64,000 bases of DNA, from the NCBI RefSeq assembly GCF_039614725.1, contig NZ_CP154859.1:3348001-3412000 (forward strand), read 5' to 3'. Below the pieces are notes generated by a model. It was not told where the DNA came from. It made no database searches and saw only the letters and a list, made by a program, of their open reading frames with translations. This document shows, one piece after another, positions 51,442 to 64,000 of this stretch; the stretch's first letter is position 1; each line of letters starts with the position of its first letter. The DNA comes from Thauera sp. JM12B12 (GTDB taxonomy: Bacteria; Pseudomonadota; Gammaproteobacteria; Burkholderiales; Rhodocyclaceae). Both the position numbers and the translations under genes were made by a program.

Positions 51442-52680
51442 TCAGGAGCGGTAGTCGGCGTTGATCTTCACGTAGTCGTAGGAGAAGTCGCAGGTCCACA
51501 CGGTGGCCGCCGCCGCGCCGCGCGCGAGATCGATGCGAACCGTCAGCTCGGCGTGCTTCATGATCCGCGAGCCCGCCTCCTCGCGGTAGCTCGCTGCGCG
51601 TCCGCCATGCTCGGCGACCAGCACCGACTCGTCCGGATTGCCCAGCCACACGCGCAGCCTCGAGACGTCGAGATCGTCGATTCCCGCATAGCCGATCGCG
51701 GCGAGGATGCGGCCGAGGTTCGGGTCGGATGCGAAGAACGCGGTCTTCACCAGCGGCGAATGCGCAACCGCATAGGCGACCTTGCGGCATTCGTCGCGAT
51801 CCTGCCCACCTTCCACCGCGATGGCCATGAACTTGGTCGCGCCCTCGCCGTCGCGCACGATGGCCTGGGCGAGCGCGATCGACACCTCGACCACGGCATC
51901 GCGCAGCGCCTTATAGTCGGCGCTGGCGGCGTCGGTGATCTCGGCGTTGCCGGCCGCGCCGGTGGCGATGAGGATGAAGGAGTCGTTGGTGGAGGTGTCG
52001 CCGTCTACCGTGATGCTGTTGAAGGACAGGTCCGCCGCCTCCTTGACCAGGCCGTCCAGCAATGCCTGGGCAACCGCCGCATCGCAGGCAAGGAAGCCGA
52101 GCATGGTCGCCATGTTCGGCCTGATCATGCCGGCGCCCTTGCTGATGCCGGTCAGCGTCACGGTCGTACCGCCGATCTCCACCTGCCTGGACACCGCCTT
52201 GGCCAGCGTGTCGGTGGTCATGATCGCGTGCGCCGCGTCGAACCAGCCATCCGCCCGCAGGTTCGCCACCGCCTTCGGCAAGCCGGTGACGAGGCGATCC
52301 ACCGGCAGCGGCTCGAGAATCACGCCGGTGGAGAACGGCAGCACCTGGGCGGCCTTCAGGCCCATCTCCTGGGCGAGCGCGGCGCACGTGGCGCGCGCAT
52401 TGGCCAGCCCCGGTTCGCCGGTACCCGCGTTGGCGACGCCGGTGTTGATCACCAGCGCGCGGATGCCGCCTGCGGCCAGATGCTCCTTGCAGACCTGAAC
52501 CGGCGCCGCGCAGAAGCGGTTGCGGGTGAACACGCCGGCGGCGCGACTGCCCTCGGCCAGCTCGATCACCGTCAGGTCGCGGCGATTGGCCTTGCGGATG
52601 CCCGCCTCGGCGACGCCGAGGCGGACGCCCCCGACGGACAACAGATCGGCGGGGTTTGGGGTGTTCAGATTGACGGCCAT
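51442..52680 (-). CDS. argJ: Glutamate N-acetyltransferase / N-acetylglutamate synthase
   Basis: 412 residues. The self-cleavage site is in [14 protein letters not shown], with Thr192 as the new N-terminal nucleophile of the beta chain. [23 protein letters not shown] and GDTSTNDSF motifs also fit. ArgJ recycles acetyl groups in arginine synthesis. It starts 23 bp after secA. Confidence 0.96.
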   Translation of the reverse strand: MAVNLNTPNPADLLSVGGVRLGVAEAGIRKANRRDLTVIELAEGSRAAGVFTRNRFCAAPVQVCKEHLAAGGIRALVINTGVANAGTGEPGLANARATCAALAQEMGLKAAQVLPFSTGVILEPLPVDRLVTGLPKAVANLRADGWFDAAHAIMTTDTLAKAVSRQVEIGGTTVTLTGISKGAGMIRPNMATMLGFLACDAAVAQALLDGLVKEAADLSFNSITVDGDTSTNDSFILIATGAAGNAEITDAASADYKALRDAVVEVSIALAQAIVRDGEGATKFMAIAVEGGQDRDECRKVAYAVAHSPLVKTAFFASDPNLGRILAAIGYAGIDDLDVSRLRVWLGNPDESVLVAEHGGRAASYREEAGSRIMKHAELTVRIDLARGAAAATVWTCDFSYDYVKINADYRS

Positions 52681-52703
52681 GCGAATCTCCGTGCGCGGTG
52701 GTC

Positions 52704-55442
<2,739 letters not shown>

Positions 55443-55526
55443 GTTTTGGGTTCGACGTCGATTCGGCAAAGGCGGGAGTTTATCATGGCGCACCCGACCA
55501 CCCCATGACGCTTCGCACACCCTCAA

Positions 55527-55958
55527 ATGACCCGGCTGCTTCAGCGCTTTCTCGGCAGTGGCGACGCCCTCGCCCGCCTGCAGGACCACGCCGCCCGCCT
55601 GCGGCGACTTCAGCGTGCGCTCGACATCGCCCTGCCGCCGCAGCTGAGGGATCAATGCCAGGTCGCCAACCTCAAGGACGGCGTGCTGGTGGTCAGTGCA
55701 CGCGGCGGCGCGGCGGCAGTCCGATTGCGCCAGATGCTGCCGAGCGTGATCGAGCATCTCGCACGCGCCGGCCATGCCGTTCACTCGATCAAGGTGAAAG
55801 TCGGAACTCCGGAGCAGGTGGAATGGCGGCGCCCACCGACCGAGCGCCATATTTCGGCCGACGCCAAGGCCACGCTGCGCGCCTTCGCAGACACCCTGCC
55901 GGCGGACGCCCCCTTGCGTGCCGCACTCGAACGCCTGGTCCGACGCGGCAAGGATTAG
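55527..55958 (+). CDS. DciA-like (DUF721) protein
   Basis: 143 residues. [52 protein letters not shown] matches the DUF721 domain of DciA, which loads the replicative helicase where DnaC is missing. The C-terminus ([33 protein letters not shown]) follows the betaproteobacterial form. Divergent from secA, a conserved neighbour. Confidence 0.75.
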   Translation: MTRLLQRFLGSGDALARLQDHAARLRRLQRALDIALPPQLRDQCQVANLKDGVLVVSARGGAAAVRLRQMLPSVIEHLARAGHAVHSIKVKVGTPEQVEWRRPPTERHISADAKATLRAFADTLPADAPLRAALERLVRRGKD

Positions 55959-55974
55959 GCGCGCAGGCGCCCGG

Positions 55975-56163
55975 TCAGGCGACCGGCGCCAGTACGCGCT
56001 CGATTGCGAACACCGCGAGGAACACGAACAGGACGACCACGGTGGCGCGGAAGGCCTTCCAGGCCCAGGCCTTGTAGCGCGGGTTGCCGGTCAGCGAATA
56101 CAGGATGACCGAGCCGCCGATGCCCAGGACCGCAAGCAGCAGGAGCAGGCGCATGATCAGCAT
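55975..56163 (-). CDS. Small two-span membrane protein, unknown
   Basis: 62 residues from ATG at 56163, or 59 from ATG at 56154. Two hydrophobic segments ([21 protein letters not shown] and [22 protein letters not shown]) around a basic-aromatic loop ([15 protein letters not shown]). It lies 49 bp after lpxC in the same direction and meets the dciA-like gene tail to tail. Confidence 0.65.
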   Translation of the reverse strand: MLIMRLLLLLAVLGIGGSVILYSLTGNPRYKAWAWKAFRATVVVLFVFLAVFAIERVLAPVA

Positions 56164-56212
56164 GCGTCTTCACGCCTCGCGGGCAATGGGCGAACGGCAC
56201 GCATCGCGGCGC

Positions 56213-57139
56213 TCAGGCGAAAGCCGACACCAGCGGCGCGAACTGGCGGGAGACCGCAGCGGGCGTGGCCGCCTCCTTGTCGAAGGTGACGATCTCCCAC
56301 GCCTCTTCGTCCTCCAGCAGCACGCGCAGGATCTGGTTGTTGAGGGCATGACCGGCCTTGTGCGCCGAATAGGCGGCAAGCAGCGGATGTCCGCACAGGT
56401 AGAGGTCGCCGATCGCATCGAGCACCTTGTGCTTGACGAACTCGTCGGCGTAGCGGAGGCCCTCGGCGTTGAGGACGCGGTACTCGTCCATCACGATCGC
56501 GTTCTCCAGGCTGCCACCGAGCGCAAGCCCGTTCGCACGCATGAACTCGACGTCCTGCATGAAGCCGAAGGTGCGCGCACGCGCGACGTCGCGCACATAG
56601 GACTGCTCGGCGAAATCGACCGTGACCTGGGTCGAGGTGCTGTCGATCGCGGGGTGGTTGAAGACGATCGAGAACGTCAGGCGGAAGCCGTCATGGGGCT
56701 CGAGCCTGACCCACTTGTCGCCTTCGACATATTCGACCGGCTTCTTTACGCGCAGGAATTTCTTTGCCGCCTTCTGCTCCTCGATTCCGGCGGACTGCAG
56801 CAGGAACACGAAGGGCGCCGAGCTGCCGTCGAGAATCGGGATCTCCGGAGCATCGACGTCGACATGCAGGTTGTCGATTCCCAGGCCGGCAAGCGCCGAC
56901 ATCAGATGCTCGACGGTACCGACCTTGTGTCCCCCCTTCTCGAGACCGGAGCACATGCGCGTATCGCACACGGCGTAAGGGTCCGCCGCCAGGGTGAGCG
57001 GCGGATCGAGGTCGACACGATGGAAAACGATGCCGGCATCGGGAGCGGCCGGGCGCAGGGTCAGGGTCACCTTGCGGCCGCCGTGCAGACCGACACCGGT
57101 GGCCGTGACGATGGACTTGAGGGTGCGCTGCCTGATCAT
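56213..57139 (-). CDS. lpxC: UDP-3-O-acyl-N-acetylglucosamine deacetylase
   Basis: 308 residues. [29 protein letters not shown] at the start, zinc ligand His78 in [10 protein letters not shown], and the second ligand pair in [15 protein letters not shown]. Committed step of lipid A synthesis. It lies after ftsZ, as usual. Confidence 0.97.
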   Translation of the reverse strand: MIRQRTLKSIVTATGVGLHGGRKVTLTLRPAAPDAGIVFHRVDLDPPLTLAADPYAVCDTRMCSGLEKGGHKVGTVEHLMSALAGLGIDNLHVDVDAPEIPILDGSSAPFVFLLQSAGIEEQKAAKKFLRVKKPVEYVEGDKWVRLEPHDGFRLTFSIVFNHPAIDSTSTQVTVDFAEQSYVRDVARARTFGFMQDVEFMRANGLALGGSLENAIVMDEYRVLNAEGLRYADEFVKHKVLDAIGDLYLCGHPLLAAYSAHKAGHALNNQILRVLLEDEEAWEIVTFDKEAATPAAVSRQFAPLVSAFA

Positions 57140-57254
57140 GATCTTTTCCTTTTCAGATCAGTCATTTTAGCACGCAGCCCACGAACCCCCAGGCTATCGC
57201 GCCAATGCAGGCCGACTGTTGCGCAAGCGAATGTTGCAAAGCAGCAACCGCAAA

Positions 57255-57298
57255 GAAAAACCCGCCGGCAGACTGGAGGCGACAGTCTGCCGGCGGGT
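57255..57298 (-). terminator. Terminator after ftsZ
   Basis: ACCCGCCGGCAGACT and AGTCTGCCGGCGGGT form a 15-bp perfect stem with a 9-base loop, followed on the minus strand by TTTTTCTTT. It is 14 bp after the ftsZ stop and separates ftsZ from lpxC. Confidence 0.95.
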
Positions 57299-57312
57299 CC
57301 GGAGCAGTGCGA

Positions 57313-58458
57313 TCAGTCGGCCTGGCGGCGCAGGAAGGCGGGAATGTCGTAGGTGCCGACGCCGCTCGTGCTCATCGCTTCCACCGTCGACCGACGCCCG
57401 CTGCGCATCACGGCGGGAACGTCGAGGCTGTTCATGTCGACGCTGCCGCCGCCCATCGACGGGCCGTAGGTGCCGGTGCCCTGGACCACCTGCATCACCG
57501 GCTGGCGCGCGGCGCGCGGCGCGCCGAGACCGGTCGCGACCACGGTGATGCGGATGCGGTCTTCCATCGTGTCGTCGAACACGGTGCCGTACTTGACGAA
57601 GGCTTCCGGCGCGGCGAAGGCCTGTACGGTCTTCACGGCGTCGCGCACTTCCGACATCTTCAGCGACTTGCTGGCGGTGATGTTGATCAGCACGCAGCGC
57701 GCGCCGGACAGTTCGGTGCCCTCGAGCAGCGGCGACACCGCGGCCTGCTCGGCGGCGATGCGTGCGCGGTCGAGGCCGGCGGCTTCGGCAGAGCCCATCA
57801 TCGCGCGGCCCATCTCGGCCATCGCGGTACGCACGTCCTGGAAGTCGACGTTGACCAGACCGGGCACGTTGATGATCTCGGCGATGCCGCCCACGGCCGA
57901 GCGCAGCACGTTGTCGGCCGAGCGGAAGCACTCCTCGAAGCCGGCGTCGTCGCCGAAGACCTCGAGCAGTTTGTCGTTGAGCACGACGATCAGGGAGTCG
58001 ACGTGGCGGGTGAGTTCCTCGATGCCGCTCTCGGCGACGCGGATGCGGTTCTCGAAGTCGAAGGGCTTGGTCACCACGGCAACGGTCAGCAAGCCCATCT
58101 CCTTGGCAATCTCGGCGACCACGGGGGCCGCGCCCGTTCCGGTACCGCCCCCCATGCCGCCGGTGATGAACACCATGTGCGCGCCCTCGAGCGCGGCGGC
58201 GATGTCATCGCGCGACTCCTGCGCGGCCGCGCGGCCCGCTTCGGGCTTCGAGCCCGCGCCGAGCCCGGTCTTGCCGAGCTGGACCTTGGTCGGCGCCAGG
58301 CAGCGCTTGAGCGCCTGGGCATCGGTGTTGGCCGAGATGAAATGCACGCCCTTCACGCCCTCGCGGATCATGTGGTCGACCGCGTTCCCCCCTGCCCCGC
58401 CGACACCGACGACCTTGATCACCGTCCCGGTCGGTTCCTTCTCAACGATTTCAAACAT
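57313..58458 (-). CDS. ftsZ: Cell division protein FtsZ
   Basis: 381 residues. Tubulin signature GGGTGTG at 103-109, IKVVGVGGAGGNAVDHMI at the start, N-terminal GTPase core, a Ser/Met-rich linker and the conserved C-terminal peptide YDIPAFLRRQAD that binds FtsA and ZipA. The 141 bp upstream, after ftsA, likely hold a promoter; no box stands out. Confidence 0.98.
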   Translation of the reverse strand: MFEIVEKEPTGTVIKVVGVGGAGGNAVDHMIREGVKGVHFISANTDAQALKRCLAPTKVQLGKTGLGAGSKPEAGRAAAQESRDDIAAALEGAHMVFITGGMGGGTGTGAAPVVAEIAKEMGLLTVAVVTKPFDFENRIRVAESGIEELTRHVDSLIVVLNDKLLEVFGDDAGFEECFRSADNVLRSAVGGIAEIINVPGLVNVDFQDVRTAMAEMGRAMMGSAEAAGLDRARIAAEQAAVSPLLEGTELSGARCVLINITASKSLKMSEVRDAVKTVQAFAAPEAFVKYGTVFDDTMEDRIRITVVATGLGAPRAARQPVMQVVQGTGTYGPSMGGGSVDMNSLDVPAVMRSGRRSTVEAMSTSGVGTYDIPAFLRRQAD

Positions 58459-58599
58459 TTGCCTCGCCTCCTGATTTGACGGCCCTGCTCAACACCGAAC
58501 GCCGGTCAGCCTGCATCTAGTATCAGTCCAGCAGTCTACTACTAAATAGCCTGCGGTAAACCGGCAATCATCCAAATTGATTGCGCCCCGAGGACGGGT

Positions 58600-59829
58600 T
58601 CAGAAATTGCGCTCGAACCACGCCTTCATGCGCCCGAAAACCTGCTTCACGCTGCGCGTCTCGCGCGCCTGAAGCCCCCTGCGCCGCTGCGCGGCGCCCT
58701 CCATGACCAAGCCCATCGCGGTCGCGTAGCGCGGCTGGCAGACGACGTCGGCAAGCCCGCCGTCGTACTGCGGCGCGCCCACCCGCGCGGGCATGTGGAA
58801 TACGTCCTCAGCGAGCTCGGCCATGCCGCGCATCACCGCCGAACCGCCGGTGAGCACGATGCCCGAGGACAGCAGCTCCTCATAGCCGCTGCGGCGCAGC
58901 TCGGCCTGCACGAGCTCGAACAGCTCGGACACCCGCGGCTCGATCACGTCGGCCAGCGCCTGGCGCGACAGCTTGCGCGGCGGCCGGTCGCCCACGCCGG
59001 GCACCTCGATCATCTCCTCCGCATCGGCCATCTGGTGCATCGCCACGCCATGGCGGATCTTGATCTCCTCCGCCTCGGAGGTCGGCGTGCGCAAGGCCAT
59101 CGCGATGTCGTTGGTGATCTGGTCGCCGGCGACCGGGATCACCGCGGTGTGGCGGATCGCGCCCTGGGTGAACACCGCGATGTCGGTGGTGCCGCCGCCG
59201 ATGTCGACCATGCACACGCCGAGTTCCTTCTCGTCCTCGGTCAGCACCGCATGGCTGGAAGCGAGCGGCTGCAGGCTGAGGTCCATGACCTCCAGCCCGC
59301 ATCGGCGCACGCACTTGATCACGTTCTGGGCCGCTGACACGGCGCCGGTGACGATGTGCACCTTGACCTCGAGGCGCACGCCGCTCATGCCGATCGGCTC
59401 GCGCACGCCACCCTGGCCATCGATGATGAATTCCTGGGTGAGGATGTGCAGGATCTGCTGTTCTGCGGGGATCGGCATCGCGCGCGCGACCTCGATCACG
59501 CGCTCGACGTCCATCGGCGAGACCTCCTTCTCCTTGATCGCGACCGTGCCGCTGGAGTTGAAGCTCTTGATGTGGCTGCCGGCGAGGCCGGTGTACACCT
59601 CGTGGATCTTGCAGTCGGCCATCACCTCGACCTCCTGCACCACGCGCGAGATCGCATCGACCGTGGCCTCGATGTTCACCACCACGCCGCGCTTGAGCCC
59701 GTTGGTGGGCTGCGTGCCGAGACCGACGACGTTGAGCCGGCCGTCGGGGCGAACCTCGGCCACCATGCAGGTGACCTTGGCCGTGCCGATGTCGAGACCG
59801 ACGATCAATTCCTTGTATTCCTTGCTCAT
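58600..59829 (-). CDS. ftsA: Cell division protein FtsA
   Basis: 409 residues. Actin-like ATPase with LIVGLDIGTAKVTCMVAEV, the 1C domain, GVCMVDIGGGTTDIAVF and GIVLTGGSAVMRGM. An amphipathic membrane-binding end (VFGRMKAWFERNF) closes it. ATG overlaps the ftsQ stop. Confidence 0.97.
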   Translation of the reverse strand: MSKEYKELIVGLDIGTAKVTCMVAEVRPDGRLNVVGLGTQPTNGLKRGVVVNIEATVDAISRVVQEVEVMADCKIHEVYTGLAGSHIKSFNSSGTVAIKEKEVSPMDVERVIEVARAMPIPAEQQILHILTQEFIIDGQGGVREPIGMSGVRLEVKVHIVTGAVSAAQNVIKCVRRCGLEVMDLSLQPLASSHAVLTEDEKELGVCMVDIGGGTTDIAVFTQGAIRHTAVIPVAGDQITNDIAMALRTPTSEAEEIKIRHGVAMHQMADAEEMIEVPGVGDRPPRKLSRQALADVIEPRVSELFELVQAELRRSGYEELLSSGIVLTGGSAVMRGMAELAEDVFHMPARVGAPQYDGGLADVVCQPRYATAMGLVMEGAAQRRRGLQARETRSVKQVFGRMKAWFERNF

Positions 59830-60689
59830 TGCTTGCCTTTCCTGCCTGCGGGCGCCACGGGCTGCTGCAGCACCGAGGCGTCGGTCGGCGTCAGCGCGAA
59901 CCCGCCCGGGTAGCGCAGGTCCGCGACCTTGATTTCGATGTCGATCTCGCTTTGCACCCGCGGCCAGACGGCCACGAAGCGCTGCAGCCGCTCGACGAGC
60001 GGCGACTTTTCCTGTTCCCGTCCGAGCACGATGGTCATGCCGTTGTCGAGCTGCAGCTGCCAGGCCTCGCGAGCCGACAGGGCAAGCCCGACCAAGCGCA
60101 CCCCGAGCGGCTGCAACAGACCGGAGAATTCGGCGTAGCGCGCGAGCAGCCAGCCCGAGGATCCCTGCGGTCCGTCGAACTGCGGCATGTCGGCATTCGA
60201 CGCGGCGATGAAGACCTCGCCCTGGCGGTTCACCAGGCGCGCGTCGCCGCTCTCCGAGACCGTCCAGTACGCGACCGCATCGTGCTCCTCGAGGCGCAGC
60301 TCGAGGGCATCGGGCCAGCGCCGCCGCACCTCGGCCTTGCGCACCCAGGGCAGCTTCTCGAAGGTGGCCTTGACCGCCTCCAGGTCGACCGTGAAGAAGT
60401 TGCCGCGCACGGCGAGGCGCGCGGCGTAGTCGAGCTGCTCCTCGGTCACCTGCGCCGGATTGGTGAGCACCACGAGCTCGCGCAACGGGAACAGCGGACG
60501 CGACAGGAACCACAGCACCAACGCCCAGCCCAGCGCCATCGCGGCGGCCAGGGTGAGCAGATCGGAGATCAGGTTCAACAAGGCCGGGCGATGCCACAGG
60601 CCGCGCTCGGTGCCGTTGCGCGCCCGCCCCGCCGCGGCCGCGGGGCGCGCGGAACGGATGGAGGCGGGGCGCGCAGGCACGTCAGCCAA
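59826..60689 (-). CDS. ftsQ: Cell division protein FtsQ
   Basis: 287 residues. Short basic cytoplasmic start, membrane helix ([19 protein letters not shown]), POTRA domain ([76 protein letters not shown]) and a beta domain. Overlaps ddlB by 8 bp. Confidence 0.95.
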   Translation of the reverse strand: MADVPARPASIRSARPAAAAGRARNGTERGLWHRPALLNLISDLLTLAAAMALGWALVLWFLSRPLFPLRELVVLTNPAQVTEEQLDYAARLAVRGNFFTVDLEAVKATFEKLPWVRKAEVRRRWPDALELRLEEHDAVAYWTVSESGDARLVNRQGEVFIAASNADMPQFDGPQGSSGWLLARYAEFSGLLQPLGVRLVGLALSAREAWQLQLDNGMTIVLGREQEKSPLVERLQRFVAVWPRVQSEIDIEIKVADLRYPGGFALTPTDASVLQQPVAPAGRKGKQ

Positions 60690-61596
60690 GGCGGGCTCCT
60701 TCGAGGATCGTCAAGCACAGCGCGGTGAAGTCCATCCCGGCGACGCGCGCCGACATCGGTACCAGCGAGTGGCCGGTCATGCCCGGCGAGGTGTTCATCT
60801 CGAGGAGATAGGGGCGACCATCCGCGGTGAGGATGAGGTCGGCACGCCCCCAGCCGCGGCAGCCGAGCACGCGCGCCGACTTCATCACCATCGCCTGCAG
60901 CTCCGCCTCCTGCTGCGCGGGCAGGCCGCAGGGGCAGTCGTAGCGGGTGTCGTCGGTGAAATACTTGTGCTGGTAGTCGTAGTTGCCGTCGGGTGCGACG
61001 ATGCGCACGAGCGGCAAGGCCTGGTCCTCGAGGAAGGGCGCGGTGAGCTCGGCGCCGGCGATGAACTCCTCGGCGATCACCAGCGTGTCGTAGCGCGCGG
61101 CCAGTTCCCAGGCCGCCTGCAGCTGCGCGGCCTCGACGACCTTGGTCGCGCCCATGCTCGAGCCCTCGTGCGCGGGCTTGACGAAGATCGGCAGCCCGAG
61201 CTCGGCCACCACCGCTTTCCAGTCCGTGCCCTGCTCCAGGATCGCGTAGCGCGGCGTGGGCAGGCCGGCGGCCAGCCACACCATCTTGGTGCGCCACTTG
61301 TCCATCGACAGCGCGGAAGCCATCACCCCGCTCCCGGTGTAGGGGATGCCCATCAGCTCGAGCGCGCCCTGCACCGTCCCGTCCTCGCCACCCCGTCCGT
61401 GCAGGGCGATGAACACGCGCTCGAAGCCGTCTTCCTTGAGGATGTGCAGGTCGCGCTCGGCCGGATCGAAGGCATGAGCGTCCACGCCGGCCGCCTGCAG
61501 CGCCGCCAGCACGGCGTTGCCAGACATCAGCGACACTTCGCGCTCGGCAGACGAACCGCCGAAGAGCACCGCAACCTTGCCAAATCGCGTCTTCAC
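60682..61596 (-). CDS. ddlB: D-alanine--D-alanine ligase
   Basis: 304 residues, ATP-grasp enzyme. [58 protein letters not shown] and [19 protein letters not shown]. It makes the D-Ala-D-Ala end of the peptidoglycan stem. Overlaps murC by 4 bp. Confidence 0.97.
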   Translation of the reverse strand: MKTRFGKVAVLFGGSSAEREVSLMSGNAVLAALQAAGVDAHAFDPAERDLHILKEDGFERVFIALHGRGGEDGTVQGALELMGIPYTGSGVMASALSMDKWRTKMVWLAAGLPTPRYAILEQGTDWKAVVAELGLPIFVKPAHEGSSMGATKVVEAAQLQAAWELAARYDTLVIAEEFIAGAELTAPFLEDQALPLVRIVAPDGNYDYQHKYFTDDTRYDCPCGLPAQQEAELQAMVMKSARVLGCRGWGRADLILTADGRPYLLEMNTSPGMTGHSLVPMSARVAGMDFTALCLTILEGARLG

Positions 61597-63008
61597 ACTG
61601 CTTCCTCGATACGTGCGAGCTTGCCCGGCACCGCGCCGATGCTGCCCGCCCCCATGGTGATCACCACGTCGCCCTCGCGGGCGGCTGAAAGAATCGTCTG
61701 CGGCATGTCCGCGATGTCCTCGACGAACACCGGCTCGACCTTGCCCACGACGCGGATCGCTCGCGCCAGCGAACGGCCGTCGGCGGCGACGATCGGCGTC
61801 TCTCCGGCGGCATAAACCTCGGCCAGCAGCAGTGCATCGACGGTCGACAGCACCTTCACGAAGTCCTCGAAGCAGTCGCGGGTGCGCGTGTAGCGATGGG
61901 GCTGGAACGCGAGCACGAGACGGCGACCGGGGAAGGCGCCGCGCGCGGCGGCGATGGTCGCCGCCATCTCCACCGGGTGATGGCCGTAGTCGTCCACCAG
62001 CGTGAAGCTGCCGGCCTCGTCACCGTCCTGGTCGAGCAGCGCCACCTCGCCGTAGCGCTGGAAGCGCCGGCCGACGCCGTTGAATTCGGCGAGCGCCTTG
62101 ACGATCGCCGCGTCCGGCACCTGCACCTCGGTGGCGACCGCGATCGCGGCCAGTGCGTTGAGCACGTTGTGCATGCCGGGCAGGTTGAGCGTAACCGACA
62201 GCCTGGAGGTCGTGCCGTTCACCCGAACGCAGTCGAACAGCATGCGCCCGCCGTCGGCGCGGACGTTCTCGGCGCGGATGTTCGCGCTCCCGGACAGGCC
62301 GTAACGCACGATCTGCTTGGACACCTGCGGGATGATCTCGCGCACGTTGGCGTCGTCCTCGCACAGCACCGCGACGCCGTAGAAGGGCAGGCGCTGGAGG
62401 AAGTCCACGAAGGCCTGCTTGACGCGGCCAAAGTCGTGCCCGTAGGTGTCCATGTGGTCCGCGTCGATGTTCGTGACCACCGAGATGACCGGATTGAGGA
62501 GCAGGAAGGAGGCGTCGGACTCGTCCGCCTCGGCGACCAGGTAGTCGCCGGTGCCCAGACGCGCATTGGCGCCGGCGGCGTTGAGGCGGCCGCCGATGAC
62601 GAAGGTGGGGTCGATGCCGCCCTCGGCGAGGATGCTCGCCACCAGCGAGGTGGTAGTGGTCTTGCCATGGGTTCCGGCGATCGCGATGCCATGCTTGAAA
62701 CGCATCAGCTCGGCGAGCATCTGCGCGCGCGGCACCACCGGGACATGGCGCTCGCGCGCGGCCAGGACCTCGGGGTTGTCGGCCCTTACCGCCGTCGACA
62801 CCACGACCACGTCGGCGTCGGCAACGTTGGTCGCGTCGTGGCCACAGATCACGCGCGCGCCCATCTTCTGCAGGCGGCGGGTGGCGGCATTCTCGCCGAG
62901 ATCGGAGCCGCTCACGCGATAGCCCTGGTTGACCAGCACCTCGGCGATGCCGCTCATGCCCGAGCCACCGATGCCGACGAAATGAATGTTCCTGACCTTG
63001 TGCTTCAT
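61593..63008 (-). CDS. murC: UDP-N-acetylmuramate--L-alanine ligase
   Basis: 471 residues from ATG at 63008, overlapping the murG stop by 4 bp. [21 protein letters not shown] loop [12 protein letters not shown], and the C-terminal domain with [15 protein letters not shown] and [11 protein letters not shown]. Adds the first amino acid of the stem peptide. Confidence 0.97.
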   Translation of the reverse strand: MKHKVRNIHFVGIGGSGMSGIAEVLVNQGYRVSGSDLGENAATRRLQKMGARVICGHDATNVADADVVVVSTAVRADNPEVLAARERHVPVVPRAQMLAELMRFKHGIAIAGTHGKTTTTSLVASILAEGGIDPTFVIGGRLNAAGANARLGTGDYLVAEADESDASFLLLNPVISVVTNIDADHMDTYGHDFGRVKQAFVDFLQRLPFYGVAVLCEDDANVREIIPQVSKQIVRYGLSGSANIRAENVRADGGRMLFDCVRVNGTTSRLSVTLNLPGMHNVLNALAAIAVATEVQVPDAAIVKALAEFNGVGRRFQRYGEVALLDQDGDEAGSFTLVDDYGHHPVEMAATIAAARGAFPGRRLVLAFQPHRYTRTRDCFEDFVKVLSTVDALLLAEVYAAGETPIVAADGRSLARAIRVVGKVEPVFVEDIADMPQTILSAAREGDVVITMGAGSIGAVPGKLARIEEAV

Positions 63009-64000
63009 GTCGCGTCTCCACCGGCCAGTTCGGCGCACGCGTGGGCGACCGCCACCGCGGCCAGCGGCTTGGCGAGCGCCCGTGCGTTGTCGGCCATCTG
63101 CAGCAGCCGGCCGCGGTCCAGGCTGGAAATGATGCCCGCAAGGCGCGCGGGCGAGAGTTCGGTCTGGGGCAGCAGGTAGGCGCCGCCACGGTCGGCGAGG
63201 AAGCGCGCGTTGCCGGTCTGGTGGTCATCCACCGCGTGCGGGAAAGGCACCAGCAGGCTGGCCACGCCCACCGCCGCGAGCTCGGCAACCGTCAGCGCAC
63301 CGGCGCGACAGATCACCAGATCGGCATCGGCGTACGCGCTCGCCATGTCGTCGATGAAGGGCCGCAGCTCGCCCTCGACCTGCACGCGCGCATACGCCGC
63401 GCGCAGCGCCTCGATCTGGCGCTCGCCGGCCTGATGCACCACGAGCGGGCGTTCGTCTGCCCCCAGGCGCGCGAGCGCCTGCGGCACGGTCTCGTTCAGG
63501 GCCGCGGCACCCAGGCTGCCGCCGACCACCAGCACGCGCAACGGACCGCTGCGGCCGGCGTAGCGCTCGGCGGGGGGCGGGACCGCCGCGATGTCTGCGC
63601 GCACCGGGTTGCCCATCCACTCGGCCTCTTCGAGCACATCGGGGAATCCGCTCAGCACGCGGTCGGCCACTTTGGCGAGCACGCGGTTGGCGAGCCCGGC
63701 CACCGAATTCTGTTCGTGCAGCACGAGCGGTCGGCCGAGCAGCGCCGCCATCATGCCGCCGGGGAAGGTGATGTAGCCGCCCATCCCGAGCACCACGTCG
63801 GGACGAATCCGGCGCAGTGCGCGCAGCGCCTGCCAGAAACCCGAAATCAGGCTCGCCGGGAGCAGCAGCTTGCGCAGCAGGCCCTTTCCGCGCAACGCGC
63901 CGAAACGCACCCAGGCGGTCTCGTAGCCACGCTGCGGGACGATGCGCGCCTCCATGCCCTCGGGGTTGCCCATCCACACGATGCGCCAGCCCTTGGCGCG
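63005..64000 (-). CDS. murG: MurG glycosyltransferase (N-terminus cut by window edge)
   Basis: About 331 residues seen; the N-terminal glycine-rich start lies outside. Features: [66 protein letters not shown], and the UDP-GlcNAc region [38 protein letters not shown]. It makes lipid II from lipid I. Confidence 0.95.
   Translation of the reverse strand, partial: RAKGWRIVWMGNPEGMEARIVPQRGYETAWVRFGALRGKGLLRKLLLPASLISGFWQALRALRRIRPDVVLGMGGYITFPGGMMAALLGRPLVLHEQNSVAGLANRVLAKVADRVLSGFPDVLEEAEWMGNPVRADIAAVPPPAERYAGRSGPLRVLVVGGSLGAAALNETVPQALARLGADERPLVVHQAGERQIEALRAAYARVQVEGELRPFIDDMASAYADADLVICRAGALTVAELAAVGVASLLVPFPHAVDDHQTGNARFLADRGGAYLLPQTELSPARLAGIISSLDRGRLLQMADNARALAKPLAAVAVAHACAELAGGDAT

Overview
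The window is chromosomal DNA of a high-GC betaproteobacterium. The order purA-hisZ-yjeT-hflC-hflK-hflX-hfq-der-bamB-yfgM-hisS-ispG-rodZ-pilW-rlmN-ndk, the queA-tgt-yajC-secD-secF block and the murG-murC-ddlB-ftsQ-ftsA-ftsZ-lpxC-secA block are typical of the class. Assimilatory nitrate, PQQ, cobalamin and C4-dicarboxylate TRAP genes suggest Rhodocyclales (Thauera/Azoarcus relatives). That genus-level placement is inference from gene content; no search was run.

Region by region. 1-5766 (minus strand) is an assimilatory nitrate operon: nasR (NIT-ANTAR antiterminator), a 404-bp control region, nrtA-nrtB-nrtD nitrate transport, a small SUMT-like protein and the start of nirB. The control region can be read in detail: two NtrC-type dyads 31 bp apart, a -24/-12 sigma-54 promoter, two small hairpins with the same AAAGGC hexaloop, and a terminator whose 5' arm overlaps the second hairpin. 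This is the layout expected for NasR-controlled antitermination under NtrC control.

5894-10351 is a PQQ-type cluster (pqqA-pqqD-pqqE, without pqqB or pqqC in this window) followed by a 34-residue membrane peptide, a PuuD-like membrane protein, a SerC-like aminotransferase and a degenerate dihydroorotate-dehydrogenase-like protein. 10531-11622 is bluB behind a cobalamin riboswitch. 11668-16047 holds rlmB, an RNase R with a basic tail of about 310 residues, and two identical tRNA-Leu(CAG) genes.

16236-31914 is the long leftward housekeeping block from ndk to purA. 32112-38023 is a DctPQM TRAP transporter diverging from a DctS/DctR two-component system. 38069-42801 has tilS, accA, a BI-1 family protein, an HPF/RaiA-like protein and a NhaR-like LysR regulator. 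42912-48724 has tRNA-Leu(CAA), queA, tgt, yajC, secD and secF. 48725-49026 carries a large imperfect inverted repeat. 49027-55958 has a DUF2322 gene, purB, apaG, argJ, secA and a DciA-like gene. 56213-64000 is lpxC plus the distal division and cell-wall cluster, ending inside murG.

Three REP-type inverted pairs lie at 16124, 32019 and 49403. No insertion sequence, prophage, integrase or CRISPR array is visible. The most informative signal is the nitrate-operon control region. The most unusual protein-level signals are the additions to the PQQ cluster and the RNase R tail.
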